Below, in pieces: positions 8,362-17,350 of a stretch of 64,000 nt of DNA. A program made the position numbers and the translations under genes. Source of the stretch: Paenibacillus flagellatus (GTDB lineage Bacteria > Bacillota > Bacilli > Paenibacillales > NBRC-103111); NCBI RefSeq assembly GCF_003217775.1, contig NZ_QJVJ01000002.1, positions 668,268-732,267 of the forward strand, written 5' to 3'. Below the pieces are notes generated by a model that did no database searches, had not been told where the DNA came from, and saw only the letters and a list, made by a program, of their open reading frames with translations. How positions within the stretch are numbered: the first letter of the stretch is position 1; the number at the start of each line of letters is the position of its first letter.

Positions 8362-9087
8362 ATGATCGAATTGACGGATGTGACGAAAAGCTACAACCCG
8401 ACGGTAAAAGCCGTCGACGACTTGACCTTGACCGTTCGCGGAGGCGAAATATTCGGCTTTCTCGGGCCGAACGGGGCGGGCAAGACGACCACGATCAAGA
8501 TGATGACCGGCATCGCCAAGCCCGACAAAGGGACGATCCGCATCAACGGGCGGGATATCGCCTCGTCGCCGCTCGAGGCAAAGAAGCAGTTCGGCTACGT
8601 CCCGGACAGCCCGGACTTGTTCCTGCGGTTGAAAGGTCTCGAATATTTGAATTTCATGGCCGACATGTACGACGTGCCGAAGGAGACGAGGAAGGAGCGG
8701 ATCGACGGGCTCGCCCGCCGGTTCGACATGTCGGGCGCGCTGTCGGACCCGATCCAAAGCTATTCGCACGGGATGCGGCAAAAAATCGTCATTATGGGCG
8801 TGCTCATCCACGACCCGCACGTATGGATACTGGACGAGCCGCTCACCGGTCTCGATCCGAAATCCTCGTATACGCTCAAGGAAATGATGCGGGAGCATGC
8901 GGACGCCGGGAAGACGGTCTTTTTCTCGACGCACGTCCTCGAGGTGGCGGAGAAGCTGTGCGATCGCGTGGCGATCATCAACAAAGGCGTGGTGCTGTTC
9001 TGCGGGACGTTCAAGGAAATGCAGGAGCGGTTCCAGTCCGACATGTCGCTCGAGAAACTGTTCCTGGAGCTGACGGACGATGAATAA
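8362..9087 (+). CDS. ABC transporter ATP-binding protein (exporter type)
   Basis: 241-residue ATPase: Walker A GPNGAGKTT (35-43), an EcsA-like signature YSHGMRQK instead of LSGGQ, Walker B WILDEPLTGLDPK and the H-loop STHVLEVAEKL. This signature variant is common in ATPases that serve ABC-2-type permeases. Start at the ATG after AAGGAG (8349-8354); the frame upstream is open but lacks a binding site. Overlaps the following permease gene by 8 nt, so the two form one transporter. Substrate unknown. Confidence 0.9.
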   Translation: MIELTDVTKSYNPTVKAVDDLTLTVRGGEIFGFLGPNGAGKTTTIKMMTGIAKPDKGTIRINGRDIASSPLEAKKQFGYVPDSPDLFLRLKGLEYLNFMADMYDVPKETRKERIDGLARRFDMSGALSDPIQSYSHGMRQKIVIMGVLIHDPHVWILDEPLTGLDPKSSYTLKEMMREHADAGKTVFFSTHVLEVAEKLCDRVAIINKGVVLFCGTFKEMQERFQSDMSLEKLFLELTDDE

Positions 9088-10747
9088 AACGTTATCGCTT
9101 ACCCGGGTTTTGCTGAGAAACGGGGGAGGACGCTTCGCCAAATCGGGCAAAAAAGCCGGCAAGCTGCGAGGCGCCTTGCCCGTCCTGCTGCTCTTGGCCT
9201 TCGTTCCGCTCATGTTTACGCTCGCCTCGTTCGTCTCGGTGCTGTACGACGCCTTGGCGCCGATCGGGCAGGAAGGCGTCGTCCTGGCGCTCGGTCTTTC
9301 CGCCGTCAGCACGGTCGTGTTCATGTTCGGCATTTTTTACGTCATCACCGTCTTTTATATGACGCAGGACGTGGAGCATTTGCTGCCGCTGCCGCTGAAG
9401 CCGGTTCACATTTTGACGGCGAAGTTTTTGACGGTGCTGCTGTACGAATATTTGACCCAGCTCGTCCTGCTGCTGCCGCTCTTGATCGTATTCGGCGTGA
9501 AGGACGGCGGCGGACCGCTCTACTACGCGTATGCGGTCTTCATCTTCATCGCGCTGCCCGTCTTGCCGCTCGTGCTGGCGTCGGTCGTCGCCATGGCGAT
9601 CATGAGCTTTTCCGGCGTCGCCCGCAACAAAGACCGGTTCCGGATGCTCGGCGGCGTTGCGGCGGTCTTGTTCTCCGTCGGGTTCAATCTGGTCATCCAG
9701 CGGTCGGTCAACGGTACGATGAGTCCGGAAAAGCTGCAGCAAATGATGCTCGGCGGCGACAATTCGCTCATCGGCTTCGCCACAAGGGCGTTCCCGAACG
9801 TTCGGCTGGCGGCCAACGCGCTGCTGAAGGAGACGGAGCTGTCGGGCCTCGTCGGACTCGCCCTGTTCGTCGGGCTGTCGGCGGCCGTCTACCTGGTGTT
9901 TATGGCGCTCGGACAAACGTTTTATTTCAAAGGCGTCATGGGCTTGTCGGAATCGTCGTCGCGCCGCGTCGCGCTGAGCGGAACGCAGCTCGACCGGCTG
10001 ACGTCGCAGCAGTCGGCGCTGAAGGCGCTCGTGACGAAGGAGCTGCGCCTCCTGATGCGGACGCCTCCGTTTTTTCTCAACTGCGTGCTCATGTCGTTCA
10101 TTTGGCCGGTGCTGCTGCTCGTCCCCGTGCTGACGCAGCCGAACGTCCGCGAGACGCTCGGCATGGCGCGTAGCCTCGTACAGAGCGAGCCGGGCGCCTC
10201 GCTCGTCGTCGCGGCCGGCACCGCGCTGTTGCTGTTCGTCTCCGGGGCGAACGCGACGGCGTCGACGTCCGTCTCCCGCGAAGGGAGCGGCTTCTTCGTC
10301 TCGAAGTTTTTGCCGGTGCCGTACGGCCGCATCATCGCCGCCAAAGTATTGACCGGCTGGATCGTGACGGGGGCCGGCGCGGCGCTTCTGCTCGTCGTGG
10401 CGTCCGTCTTGCTCCGGCTGCCGCCGGCGTTCGCGCTTCTGCTCGTCGCGGCGGGAGCGGTCGCTTCGCTGTATACGTGCCTGACCGGCATTTTGATCGA
10501 CATTTGGATGCCCAAGCTGCATTGGGATAACGAACAGAAGGCGGTCAAGCAAAACATGAACGGCTTGTTCAACATGCTGGTCGCCCTGCTGACGGCCGCG
10601 CTGCTGTTCTTCGCGGTTTTCCGGCTCGGCCTCGGCACGGCCGGCTCGGCCGCTCTCGTCATCGGGGCGCTCGCCGTCGCGAACGCCGCGCTGTACCGGC
10701 TGATCCGGGCGAAAGGACCGGGATGGTACGACAAGATCGAAGCTTGA
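9080..10747 (+). CDS. ABC-2-type exporter permease
   Basis: 555-residue integral membrane protein with roughly 12 hydrophobic segments. Notable soluble stretches are the N-terminal basic region and a central loop around 295-330 (SSRRVALSGTQLDRLTSQQS) followed by KELRLLMRTPPFFLNCVLM, a typical coupling-helix region. Partner of the overlapping ATPase gene. The family is found next to EcsA-like ATPases in Firmicutes; substrate and direction are not evident, though export is most likely. Confidence 0.8.
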   Translation: MNKTLSLTRVLLRNGGGRFAKSGKKAGKLRGALPVLLLLAFVPLMFTLASFVSVLYDALAPIGQEGVVLALGLSAVSTVVFMFGIFYVITVFYMTQDVEHLLPLPLKPVHILTAKFLTVLLYEYLTQLVLLLPLLIVFGVKDGGGPLYYAYAVFIFIALPVLPLVLASVVAMAIMSFSGVARNKDRFRMLGGVAAVLFSVGFNLVIQRSVNGTMSPEKLQQMMLGGDNSLIGFATRAFPNVRLAANALLKETELSGLVGLALFVGLSAAVYLVFMALGQTFYFKGVMGLSESSSRRVALSGTQLDRLTSQQSALKALVTKELRLLMRTPPFFLNCVLMSFIWPVLLLVPVLTQPNVRETLGMARSLVQSEPGASLVVAAGTALLLFVSGANATASTSVSREGSGFFVSKFLPVPYGRIIAAKVLTGWIVTGAGAALLLVVASVLLRLPPAFALLLVAAGAVASLYTCLTGILIDIWMPKLHWDNEQKAVKQNMNGLFNMLVALLTAALLFFAVFRLGLGTAGSAALVIGALAVANAALYRLIRAKGPGWYDKIEA

Positions 10748-10805
10748 GCGGGCGAGGAAGCCGCCGGAACAGTCCGGCGGGTATCGGCTCGATCGCTCCC
10801 CATGC

Positions 10806-10836
10806 AAAAAGAGCTCCCGTCAACGGAGCTCTTTTT
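10806..10836. terminator. Bidirectional terminator
   Basis: Perfect 12-bp stem AAAAAGAGCTCC/GGAGCTCTTTTT with a 7-nt loop; A and T tracts on either side serve both convergent genes. Confidence 0.92.
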
Positions 10837-10867
10837 CGTTACAAGCGGTTGAACGCCGCGCCGAACC

Positions 10868-12046
10868 TTATCGGGCGTTCGCCGCCCGGCAAAACGATTC
10901 CAGCGCTTCCTCCACGATCGAGCGCGGACACGCCAGATTGATGCGGAGCCAGCCTTCCCCTTCCGTGCCGAAGACGGACCCTTCGTTGAACGCCACCTTC
11001 GCCTTGCGGAACATGAGCTCCTTCAAGCCGTTCACGTCGAGCCCGAGCCCGCGGCAGTCGACCCAAAGCAAGTACGTGCCTTCGGGGCGGAGCGGCTTCA
11101 CCTCCGGCAAGTGCTCGGCCAAATACGCGATCGCATACTCGATATTGCCTTCGACGTAACGAAGCATCTCGTCCAGCCACGGCGCGCCGTGGCGGTAAGC
11201 CGCTTCCACCGCGTCCTGCGCGAAATGCTGGGCCATGTGCAAACTGAGCATCTGGATGCGCTGCTGAAGCTTGCGCCGCATCGACGCATTCGAGACGACG
11301 GTAAACGACGTGTGCAGCCCGGGCAAATTGAACGTTTTGGTCGCGGCCAGACACGTAATCGTCATGTCCGCGAGCTCCGGGGACAGCGAAGCGAACGGCA
11401 CGTGCTTGCGGCCGAGTCCCGGCAGCACGAGATCGCAATGAATTTCGTCGGAAACGACGGTAACGCCGTACCGCAAGCAAAGCTCGCCGAGCCGCAGCAG
11501 CTCTTCCCGCTCCCAAACCCGGCCGCCCGGATTGTGCGGGCTGCACAGCAGCATCAGCTTCGCTCCGCCTTGGAACAGCCGCTCCAGCCCGTCGTAGTCC
11601 ATCTCGAACCGGCCGTCGCGCAGAAGGAGCGTATTTTTCGCGACTTTCCGCCCGTTGCTGCGAATGACTTCGTAGAACGGATAGTAGACCGGCGACTGGA
11701 GGACGACTTCGCCTCCCGGCTCGCTGAACAGCTCGACGGCGAGGCTGAGCGAAGTGACGACGCTCGGCACGTCGGTGATCCACTGCGTATCGATCGCCCA
11801 ATCATGCCGGTCGCGGAACCAGTCTGCAATCGCCTCGAAGTAGCCGTCTTCGCGTATGGCGTAGCCGTACATGCCCAAGGCGGCCCGTTTCTCGAGCGCT
11901 TCCCGCACCGCCGGCGGACTCAAGAAGTCCATGTCGGCCACCCATAGCGGCAGCACGTTCTCGTCGCCGAACAGCTTCCCGCCTTGGTCCCACTTGTAAG
12001 AACGCGTATGACGCCGGTCGATGCGCCGGTCGAAATCGTAAGTCAT
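10868..12046 (-). CDS. MalY/PatB-type PLP C-S lyase (cystathionine beta-lyase-like aminotransferase)
   Basis: 392-residue fold-type I PLP enzyme. N-terminal LPLWVADMDF is the hallmark of the MalY/PatB group; CSPHNPGGRVW, VSDEIHCDLVLPG and the Schiff-base lysine in AATKTFNLPGL are all present, as is RINLACPR near the C terminus. Members cleave cystathionine or other cysteine conjugates to a thiol, pyruvate and ammonia; some also moonlight in regulation. Start ATG at 12046 has GGGGAGG 8 nt upstream; the ATG nine codons earlier has none. Single gene, divergent from the PAS kinase. Confidence 0.9.
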   Translation of the reverse strand: MTYDFDRRIDRRHTRSYKWDQGGKLFGDENVLPLWVADMDFLSPPAVREALEKRAALGMYGYAIREDGYFEAIADWFRDRHDWAIDTQWITDVPSVVTSLSLAVELFSEPGGEVVLQSPVYYPFYEVIRSNGRKVAKNTLLLRDGRFEMDYDGLERLFQGGAKLMLLCSPHNPGGRVWEREELLRLGELCLRYGVTVVSDEIHCDLVLPGLGRKHVPFASLSPELADMTITCLAATKTFNLPGLHTSFTVVSNASMRRKLQQRIQMLSLHMAQHFAQDAVEAAYRHGAPWLDEMLRYVEGNIEYAIAYLAEHLPEVKPLRPEGTYLLWVDCRGLGLDVNGLKELMFRKAKVAFNEGSVFGTEGEGWLRINLACPRSIVEEALESFCRAANAR

Positions 12047-12264
12047 GGCAGCTGCCTCCCCGTAATTGTCCATTATTCGTCTATAGTAAGGGATACGGAA
12101 TCCGTTGTAAACTGTCGGGGCGAAGGCGCTCCCGTGCGACCGCCGACGCGAAGGCGGCCGCTCCCCAAACTTTTTCCCCCTCGATCGTCGACCGACGGAG
12201 GAAAACGGTCTCCGCGTCGCGAAATGGTGTTATCGATAGCAGACCGTGATGGAGGAGTCGGCGC

Positions 12265-14841
12265 ATGAGCATCGTGGAGAAACTTCGGAACGAGGCGTTA
12301 TTTCGAGAGGCGTTTTGGCAGTCCCCGATCGGTGTGGCAATCATGGATGCGGACGGGAGGCTCGTTCAGTCGAACCCGGCGGCGAGCTCGCTGCTCGGTT
12401 ACCGGGACCGGCTGCCGGAAGGCCCGTTCTGCCGCCTCGTACATCCGGACGACCGGGCCGAAGCGGACGCGCGTTACCGGGCGACCGCCGGAGGGAAATG
12501 CGACGGAGACCGGTTCGAGGCACGGTGCGTCCATCGGGACGGCCGGGCGGTATGGATGCAAATCGACTGCTCCCTCGTTCGGGACGAGTCGGGTACGCCG
12601 TCGTTCGTCGTCGTGCAAATGCAGGATATTTCGGACCGAAAGTCGGCCGACATGCAGCTTCAGCTGAACAAGCTGTGGTACCAGTCGTTGTTCGACCATC
12701 ATCCCGACCTGATATACGCCATGGATTTGGAAGGCTATTATACCGCGGTCAACCGCGCGTTCGAGAAGGCGATCGGTTATACGGCGGAGCAGGTGGCGGC
12801 CCGCGGGATGCACTTTCGCGAGCTGACCGCCCCCGAAATGCTGGAAAGGACCGCCCGGCATTTCCGCGAGGCGGCGAACGGGCTGCCGCAGCGGTACGAG
12901 TCGGTCGCGGTGGATCGTTACGGGAATCGGATCGTCTTCGACGTATTGAACATCCCGATCGTCGTGGAAGGGAAAGTCGTCGGCGTCCACGGCATCGCGA
13001 AAGACGTCTCCATGGAAAAGGAGCTTTGGGACCGGCTGGAGCGCAGCCAGCGCATGTACCGGATCATCTCGGACCATTCCCAGGACATCATCTCGTACTG
13101 CGATCCGGACGGTACGCTGCTGTTCGTTTCTCCCGCATACGAGAACATCCTCGGCTACGAGCCCGGGGAAGTGATCGGCCTGCCGGCGACGTTCAATTGG
13201 CACCCCGACGATGTCGCGGCGTTGAGGGCGAACGGGGTGCTGCGCCATTCCGATGCGGAAACGTTCGTAAGCCGCGTCCGGCACAAGGACGGCCGAGACG
13301 TCTGGATCGAGACGACCGCCACGATCATCCGCGGCAAGGACGGCGGCGTCGAGAGCATCATGGGGGTCGGACGCGACATCAGCGAGCGGAAGCGGGCGGA
13401 GGAAGAGCTGCGGCGGACGAAGGAAAGGCTCGAATCGTTCGTGAGGAACAACGCCGACGCGATATGGGTCATCGACGCCGAAGGAATTGTCCTTGATACG
13501 AACGAGGCGTTCGCGACGTTATTTCAATGGAAGACGCAAGAGATCGTCGGAAAGCCGCTGCCGATCGTTCCGCCCTACTTGAAGCCGTACATCGATTCGC
13601 TACATGAGAAGGCGATGGGGGGGACGTCGGTCAGCGGCCTGGAGACGGTGCGGCTGCGCAAGGACGGATCGACGGTCGAAGTAAGCATGACGCTTTCGCC
13701 GCTGCGCGACAGCGCGGGAGCCGTCGTCGGACTGACCGGCATATGCCGCGATATCAGCGAGCGGAAGCGGGCGGAGAATGAACTGAAGGCGGCGATTGAG
13801 CGGATGCAATCGTTCATCTCGCATAACGTCGATCCGATCATGATTTTCGACGCCGGCGGCAAGCTCGTGCAAGTGAACGAATCGTTCGAGCGGCTGTTCG
13901 GGTGGTCTTCCGGAGAAATCGCGGGGCTCGGCCCGCGCGACTTCGCTTTCGTGCCGGACGATCGCGAGGCCGAATCCGACCAAACGGCCGAACTGCTCCG
14001 GACCGGCAAGCCGATATCCGGCTTCGAGACGTATCGGATGTGCAAGGACGGCTCGAGCGTCAGCGTTTCGGTTACCGCTTTTCCGCTGCGCGACGGAGAG
14101 GGCCGCATATCCGGCTGCTGCGTGACACTGCGCGATACGACGGAGCGGAAGCAGGCGGAGGAGCTCCTGATCAACTCCGAAAAGCAGTCGATCGCCGGAC
14201 AGCTGGCGGCCGGCATCGCTCACGAAATCCGCAATCCGATAACGGCGATCAAAGGATTTATTCAGCTGATGAACTCCGGCTTCCCGGGAAAACGGGAATA
14301 TTTCGACATCATCGCTTCGGAAATCGGCAGAATCGAGCTGATTTTGAACGAGCTGCTCGTCTTGGCCAAGCCGCAGACGGTGAAGTACGAACGGCGGGAC
14401 GTCGGGAAGCTGCTCACGCAAGTGATCGCCCTGCTCGAATCGCAGGCGATCATGAAAGACGTTCAGCTCGCCGCCGATTTCGAATGCGGCGACGTCTTCG
14501 TATGGTGCGATGAAAACCAGCTGAAGCAAGTCTGCATCAACTTTATTCAAAATGCGATCGAGGCGATGCCGGACGGCGGGGAGGTCGTCGTCCGTCTCGC
14601 CCGCGCGGGCGAGGGGCGGATCGCCGTCGCCGTCGTCGACCGGGGATGCGGCATCCCGGCGCATTTGCTGAGCAAGCTGGGCCAGCCGTTTTATACGACG
14701 AAGGAAAAAGGAACCGGCCTCGGGTTTATGGTGAGCAAGCGGATCATCGAAAGCCACGCCGGCGATTTGACGGTCGAAAGCCGGGAAGGGGCCGGAACGA
14801 CGGTCCGGTTCACGCTGCCGATCGCGGACGAGATGCCTTGA
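12265..14841 (+). CDS. Cytoplasmic five-PAS sensor histidine kinase (sporulation-kinase type)
   Basis: 858 residues. Five successive PAS/PAC units occupy about 1-640; the later ones end in DISERKRAE-type PAC linkers. The phosphoacceptor helix follows (AGIAHEIRNPITAIKGFIQL, His653), then a HATPase domain with NAIEAMPDGGEV (N box), DRGCGIP (G1), FYTTKEKGTGLGF (F and G2). The AHEIRNPxTAIKGFxQL sequence is typical of KinA/KinB/KinE kinases that feed the Spo0 phosphorelay. No membrane segments and no adjacent response regulator, so it is an orphan kinase. GGAGGAG lies 7 nt before the ATG. Ligands of the PAS domains cannot be told. Confidence 0.9.
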   Translation: MSIVEKLRNEALFREAFWQSPIGVAIMDADGRLVQSNPAASSLLGYRDRLPEGPFCRLVHPDDRAEADARYRATAGGKCDGDRFEARCVHRDGRAVWMQIDCSLVRDESGTPSFVVVQMQDISDRKSADMQLQLNKLWYQSLFDHHPDLIYAMDLEGYYTAVNRAFEKAIGYTAEQVAARGMHFRELTAPEMLERTARHFREAANGLPQRYESVAVDRYGNRIVFDVLNIPIVVEGKVVGVHGIAKDVSMEKELWDRLERSQRMYRIISDHSQDIISYCDPDGTLLFVSPAYENILGYEPGEVIGLPATFNWHPDDVAALRANGVLRHSDAETFVSRVRHKDGRDVWIETTATIIRGKDGGVESIMGVGRDISERKRAEEELRRTKERLESFVRNNADAIWVIDAEGIVLDTNEAFATLFQWKTQEIVGKPLPIVPPYLKPYIDSLHEKAMGGTSVSGLETVRLRKDGSTVEVSMTLSPLRDSAGAVVGLTGICRDISERKRAENELKAAIERMQSFISHNVDPIMIFDAGGKLVQVNESFERLFGWSSGEIAGLGPRDFAFVPDDREAESDQTAELLRTGKPISGFETYRMCKDGSSVSVSVTAFPLRDGEGRISGCCVTLRDTTERKQAEELLINSEKQSIAGQLAAGIAHEIRNPITAIKGFIQLMNSGFPGKREYFDIIASEIGRIELILNELLVLAKPQTVKYERRDVGKLLTQVIALLESQAIMKDVQLAADFECGDVFVWCDENQLKQVCINFIQNAIEAMPDGGEVVVRLARAGEGRIAVAVVDRGCGIPAHLLSKLGQPFYTTKEKGTGLGFMVSKRIIESHAGDLTVESREGAGTTVRFTLPIADEMP

Positions 14842-14857
14842 AACGGGCGGATGTCAT

Positions 14858-14886
14858 TTGTAATCGGGCACGGAACTTATTATAAT
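14858..14886 (+). promoter_or_regulatory. Sigma-A promoter of the methionine aminopeptidase gene
   Basis: TTGTAA, 17-nt spacer, TATAAT. Transcription would start near 14893, just before a leader hairpin. Confidence 0.75.
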
Positions 14887-14902
14887 GAACAGTAAGCCAA
14901 GG

Positions 14903-14933
14903 AAGCCGGAATGTGCGACGCACTTTCTGGCTT
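14903..14933 (+). other. Leader hairpin in the map 5' UTR
   Basis: Two 15-nt arms pair except for one mismatch and one G-U (AAGCC...GGCTT, inner GTGC/GCAC). It sits between the promoter and the ribosome binding site and is followed by TCCGTTTTC. It could be an attenuator or a translation-control element, or a terminator for upstream read-through. Confidence 0.5.
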
Positions 14934-14960
14934 TCCGTTTTCGGGAGGTGCGAAGGACGG

Positions 14961-15707
14961 ATGATCATACTGAAGACGAAGGAGGAAATCGCCTCCATGA
15001 AGCGCGCGGGCGAGCTTCTCGCCGCCTGCCATAGGGAAATTGCGAAGATGATCCGTCCGGGCATCGCGACGAACGAGATCGACCGGTTCGTGGAGACGTT
15101 TCTTCGCGATCACGGGGCGGTTCCCGAGCAGAAAGGATACCGCGGCTATCCGTACGCGACGTGCGCCTCGGTGAACGACGTCATCTGCCACGGCTTTCCG
15201 AGCGACAAGCCGCTTCGGGACGGGGATATCGTCGCGATCGACATGGTCGTCAACCTGGACGGCTGGCTCGCCGACTCCGCTTGGTCGTACGCCGTCGGCA
15301 GCGTGTCGCCGCAAGCGGCGAAGCTGCTCGACGTCACGAAGGAAGCGTTGTATCGGGGAATCGCGAAAGCCGTCGTCGGCAACCGGATCGGCGACATTTC
15401 GCATGCGATCCAGTCGTACGCGGAGGGGGAAGGCTTTTCGGTCGTCCGCGATTTCGTCGGCCACGCGATCGGACAGTCGATGCACGAGGAGCCGCAGGTG
15501 CCGCATTACGGGCCGCCGGGCCGGGGCGTCCGGCTGAAGGAAGGGATGGTCATCACGATCGAGCCGATGATCAATACCGGCACGTACCGCTGCAAGCTGG
15601 ACGACGACGGCTGGACCGCGAGAACGGCGGACGGCGGCCTGTCCGCGCAATACGAGCATACGATCGCGATTACGGCGGACGGACCGCTTATTTTGACGGA
15701 ACAGTGA
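14961..15707 (+). CDS. map: Methionine aminopeptidase, type I
   Basis: Removes the initiator methionine from nascent proteins. 248 residues with all five metal ligands of the pita-bread fold in register: Asp94, Asp105, His168, Glu201, Glu232 (in AIDMVVN, ADSAW, GHAIGQSMHEEP, TIEPM, QYEHT). Start ATG is preceded by GGGAGG; the open frame upstream overlaps the leader hairpin. It lies outside the ribosomal-protein cluster, so it may be a second, stand-alone map gene, as several Bacilli carry. Confidence 0.95.
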   Translation: MIILKTKEEIASMKRAGELLAACHREIAKMIRPGIATNEIDRFVETFLRDHGAVPEQKGYRGYPYATCASVNDVICHGFPSDKPLRDGDIVAIDMVVNLDGWLADSAWSYAVGSVSPQAAKLLDVTKEALYRGIAKAVVGNRIGDISHAIQSYAEGEGFSVVRDFVGHAIGQSMHEEPQVPHYGPPGRGVRLKEGMVITIEPMINTGTYRCKLDDDGWTARTADGGLSAQYEHTIAITADGPLILTEQ

Positions 15708-15744
15708 CGGCGGCGGCAATGGCACACGGGAGACGAAGAAACGG

Positions 15745-16314
15745 ATGAAGGATGGGAACACGCGCATGAAAAAAGTATTGCTGCTGGGCGATTCGATCCG
15801 GATGGGCTATGAGCCGCTCGTCCGAAAACGGCTGGAGGGGGAGGCGGAGGTCGTCGCCCCGGCGGAGAACGGCCGGTTCGCCAAGCATACGCTTTGGGGC
15901 GTCAACCTGTGGATCAAGGAGCTGGGCACGCCGGACATCGTCCATTGGAACAACGGTCTGTGGGATTTGCACCACGAGCCGCCGATGGTGGAGGCGCTGA
16001 CGTCGCTCGACGAATACGTCCATACGATCGCCCGCACGCTGAACGAGCTGAAGCGGACGGGAGCGTCCGTCATTTTCGCAACGACGACGCCGGTGCCGTA
16101 CGACGCTCCGGGCCGCAGCAACGCGGAGATCGATCTGTACAACGCGGCGGCGGTCGAGCTGATGAGCCGTCACGGCGTCGAGGTGAACGACCTGAACGCC
16201 GTCGTGAAGCAAGATTTGGACGGCAACATTTGCGAGGATCGGCTCCATCTGACGGAGCTCGGCAACGAGCGCTGCGCGGAGCGCGTCGTCGCCGCCATAC
16301 GCCGGTATTTGTAA
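15745..16314 (+). CDS. SGNH/GDSL-type esterase
   Basis: 189-residue hydrolase. Block I is LLLGDSIRMGY with the nucleophile Ser; NNGLWDLH supplies the block III Asn-like region; DRLHLTELG near the C terminus gives the catalytic Asp-x-x-His. These enzymes deacetylate sugars or hydrolyse small esters; no signal peptide, so probably cytoplasmic. Two starts are possible: ATG 15745 (GGGAGAC upstream) or ATG 15766 (MKKVLLLGDS, GGATGGG upstream); the second gives the family's usual short N terminus. Confidence 0.85.
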   Translation: MKDGNTRMKKVLLLGDSIRMGYEPLVRKRLEGEAEVVAPAENGRFAKHTLWGVNLWIKELGTPDIVHWNNGLWDLHHEPPMVEALTSLDEYVHTIARTLNELKRTGASVIFATTTPVPYDAPGRSNAEIDLYNAAAVELMSRHGVEVNDLNAVVKQDLDGNICEDRLHLTELGNERCAERVVAAIRRYL

Positions 16315-16326
16315 CGAACGAATGAA

Positions 16327-16356
16327 CGAACGACCAGCCGCGGGGCTGGTCGTTCG
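16327..16356. terminator. Bidirectional terminator
   Basis: Perfect 13-bp stem CGAACGACCAGCC/GGCTGGTCGTTCG with a 4-nt loop between convergent genes. No strong T tract. Confidence 0.7.
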
Positions 16357-16371
16357 CGCGTCTGCGGCTCT

Positions 16372-17172
16372 CTACAGTTCCGCGAACGATTGCTCGAACC
16401 GCCGGTTCATCCAGAGCCGGACGCTCCACAGGTCCGCGATCGGCTGACGCGTATGCGGCAGCGTCGGCATATAGCCGGGAGGCCCGAACTCCGGCGTGAA
16501 CGTGAACAGCGGGGCGCCTTCCGCACGGCGGCGGCGGGCGATTTCCGTCCACCAGCCGAGATGCGCCTGCAGCTCCTCGGCGTATTCCGGAGCGCTCGGG
16601 TCGGACACTTGCGGCCCTTCCCGGTGGCCGACGCGGCCGTGAATATGGATCGTGCGAGACATCGCCACGTCGAGATGCTCGGCTTGATCCTCGAGCAAGT
16701 TTTCGCAGACGCAGCACCAATGGCTGAAGTCGGCGGCGATGCGCAGCTCGGGAAATTCCCGCAGCAGCCCGGCCGTCGTCCACGGCGCGTACATCGCCCG
16801 TCCCCGGTGCGTCTCGTGCGCGACGGGGACGCCGAGCTCCCGCTCGATCGCAAGCGCCTGCTCGAAAAACCGCCGGTTTTCGTCCGGACTCAAGCCGTGC
16901 CGAAAGCTTTGCGAGACGATAAGCCGCGGCCCGAATTCGGCGGCGCGCTTCGCCTTCTCGCGGAAGTCGGCGATCGGATCGGCGGCGGCCGTCTGAATTT
17001 GCGCGATGAAGTCGAAGCGGTATTCGGCGAGGAGCGAGCGGAGCTGCGCCTCCTCGCCCCCGCTCGGGGCGAGCGCCTCGAAGCCCCGGTAGCCGGCTTC
17101 GGCCGCCTTGGCGAACAGAACCGGCAGCGGCTCGGTCATGCCCCATCCGGCGATATACGTCCGCAATTCCAT
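16372..17172 (-). CDS. Sugar phosphate isomerase/epimerase-like TIM-barrel protein
   Basis: 266 residues of the AP-endonuclease-2 (xylose-isomerase-like) TIM barrel: AGYRGFEALAP after strand 1, PVAHETHRGRAMYAP with a probable metal-ligand Glu, RIAADFSHWCCVCE with metal-ligand Asp/His, and TIHIHGRVGH. Members isomerise or epimerise sugars and inositol-type substrates, usually with a divalent metal. Start at 17172 (MELRTYIAGWG) follows GGTTGGGATAGGG; the much longer open frame upstream lies in the next intergenic region. A good promoter (CTGACA-17-TATACT) lies just upstream. Substrate unknown. Confidence 0.82.
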   Translation of the reverse strand: MELRTYIAGWGMTEPLPVLFAKAAEAGYRGFEALAPSGGEEAQLRSLLAEYRFDFIAQIQTAAADPIADFREKAKRAAEFGPRLIVSQSFRHGLSPDENRRFFEQALAIERELGVPVAHETHRGRAMYAPWTTAGLLREFPELRIAADFSHWCCVCENLLEDQAEHLDVAMSRTIHIHGRVGHREGPQVSDPSAPEYAEELQAHLGWWTEIARRRRAEGAPLFTFTPEFGPPGYMPTLPHTRQPIADLWSVRLWMNRRFEQSFAEL

Positions 17173-17242
17173 CCCTATCCCAACCTTTCCCGATACAATC
17201 GGCCGCCCTCCGCCCGCTTCCCGGAGAAGGCGGCTTTTTCCA

Positions 17243-17271
17243 AGTATACCAAGCCGCGTTCGGCCTGTCAG
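17243..17271 (-). promoter_or_regulatory. Promoter of the TIM-barrel isomerase gene
   Basis: On the minus strand, CTGACA, 17-nt spacer, TATACT. A 7-bp inverted repeat, TTTGGCC-5-GGCCAAA at 17279-17297, lies immediately upstream and could be an operator. Confidence 0.6.
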
Positions 17272-17350
17272 TACGGATTTTGGCCTCATGGGCCAAACTT
17301 TCGTCGGGTGCCGTTCGTCTAATAGGCATGGGAACGGAGGAGGGAGCGGA

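Noticed and set aside
5755..9333. A 1192-codon open frame on the minus strand
   Set aside because: It runs antisense across the 817-aa protein, the ABC ATPase and part of the permease, all of which have clear motifs or starts; its Arg/Leu/Pro-rich sequence is the usual antisense product of GC-rich coding DNA.
16315..16335. GAAC/GAAT short tandem repeat as a repeat locus
   Set aside because: Only four imperfect 4-bp units, merging into the terminator stem.
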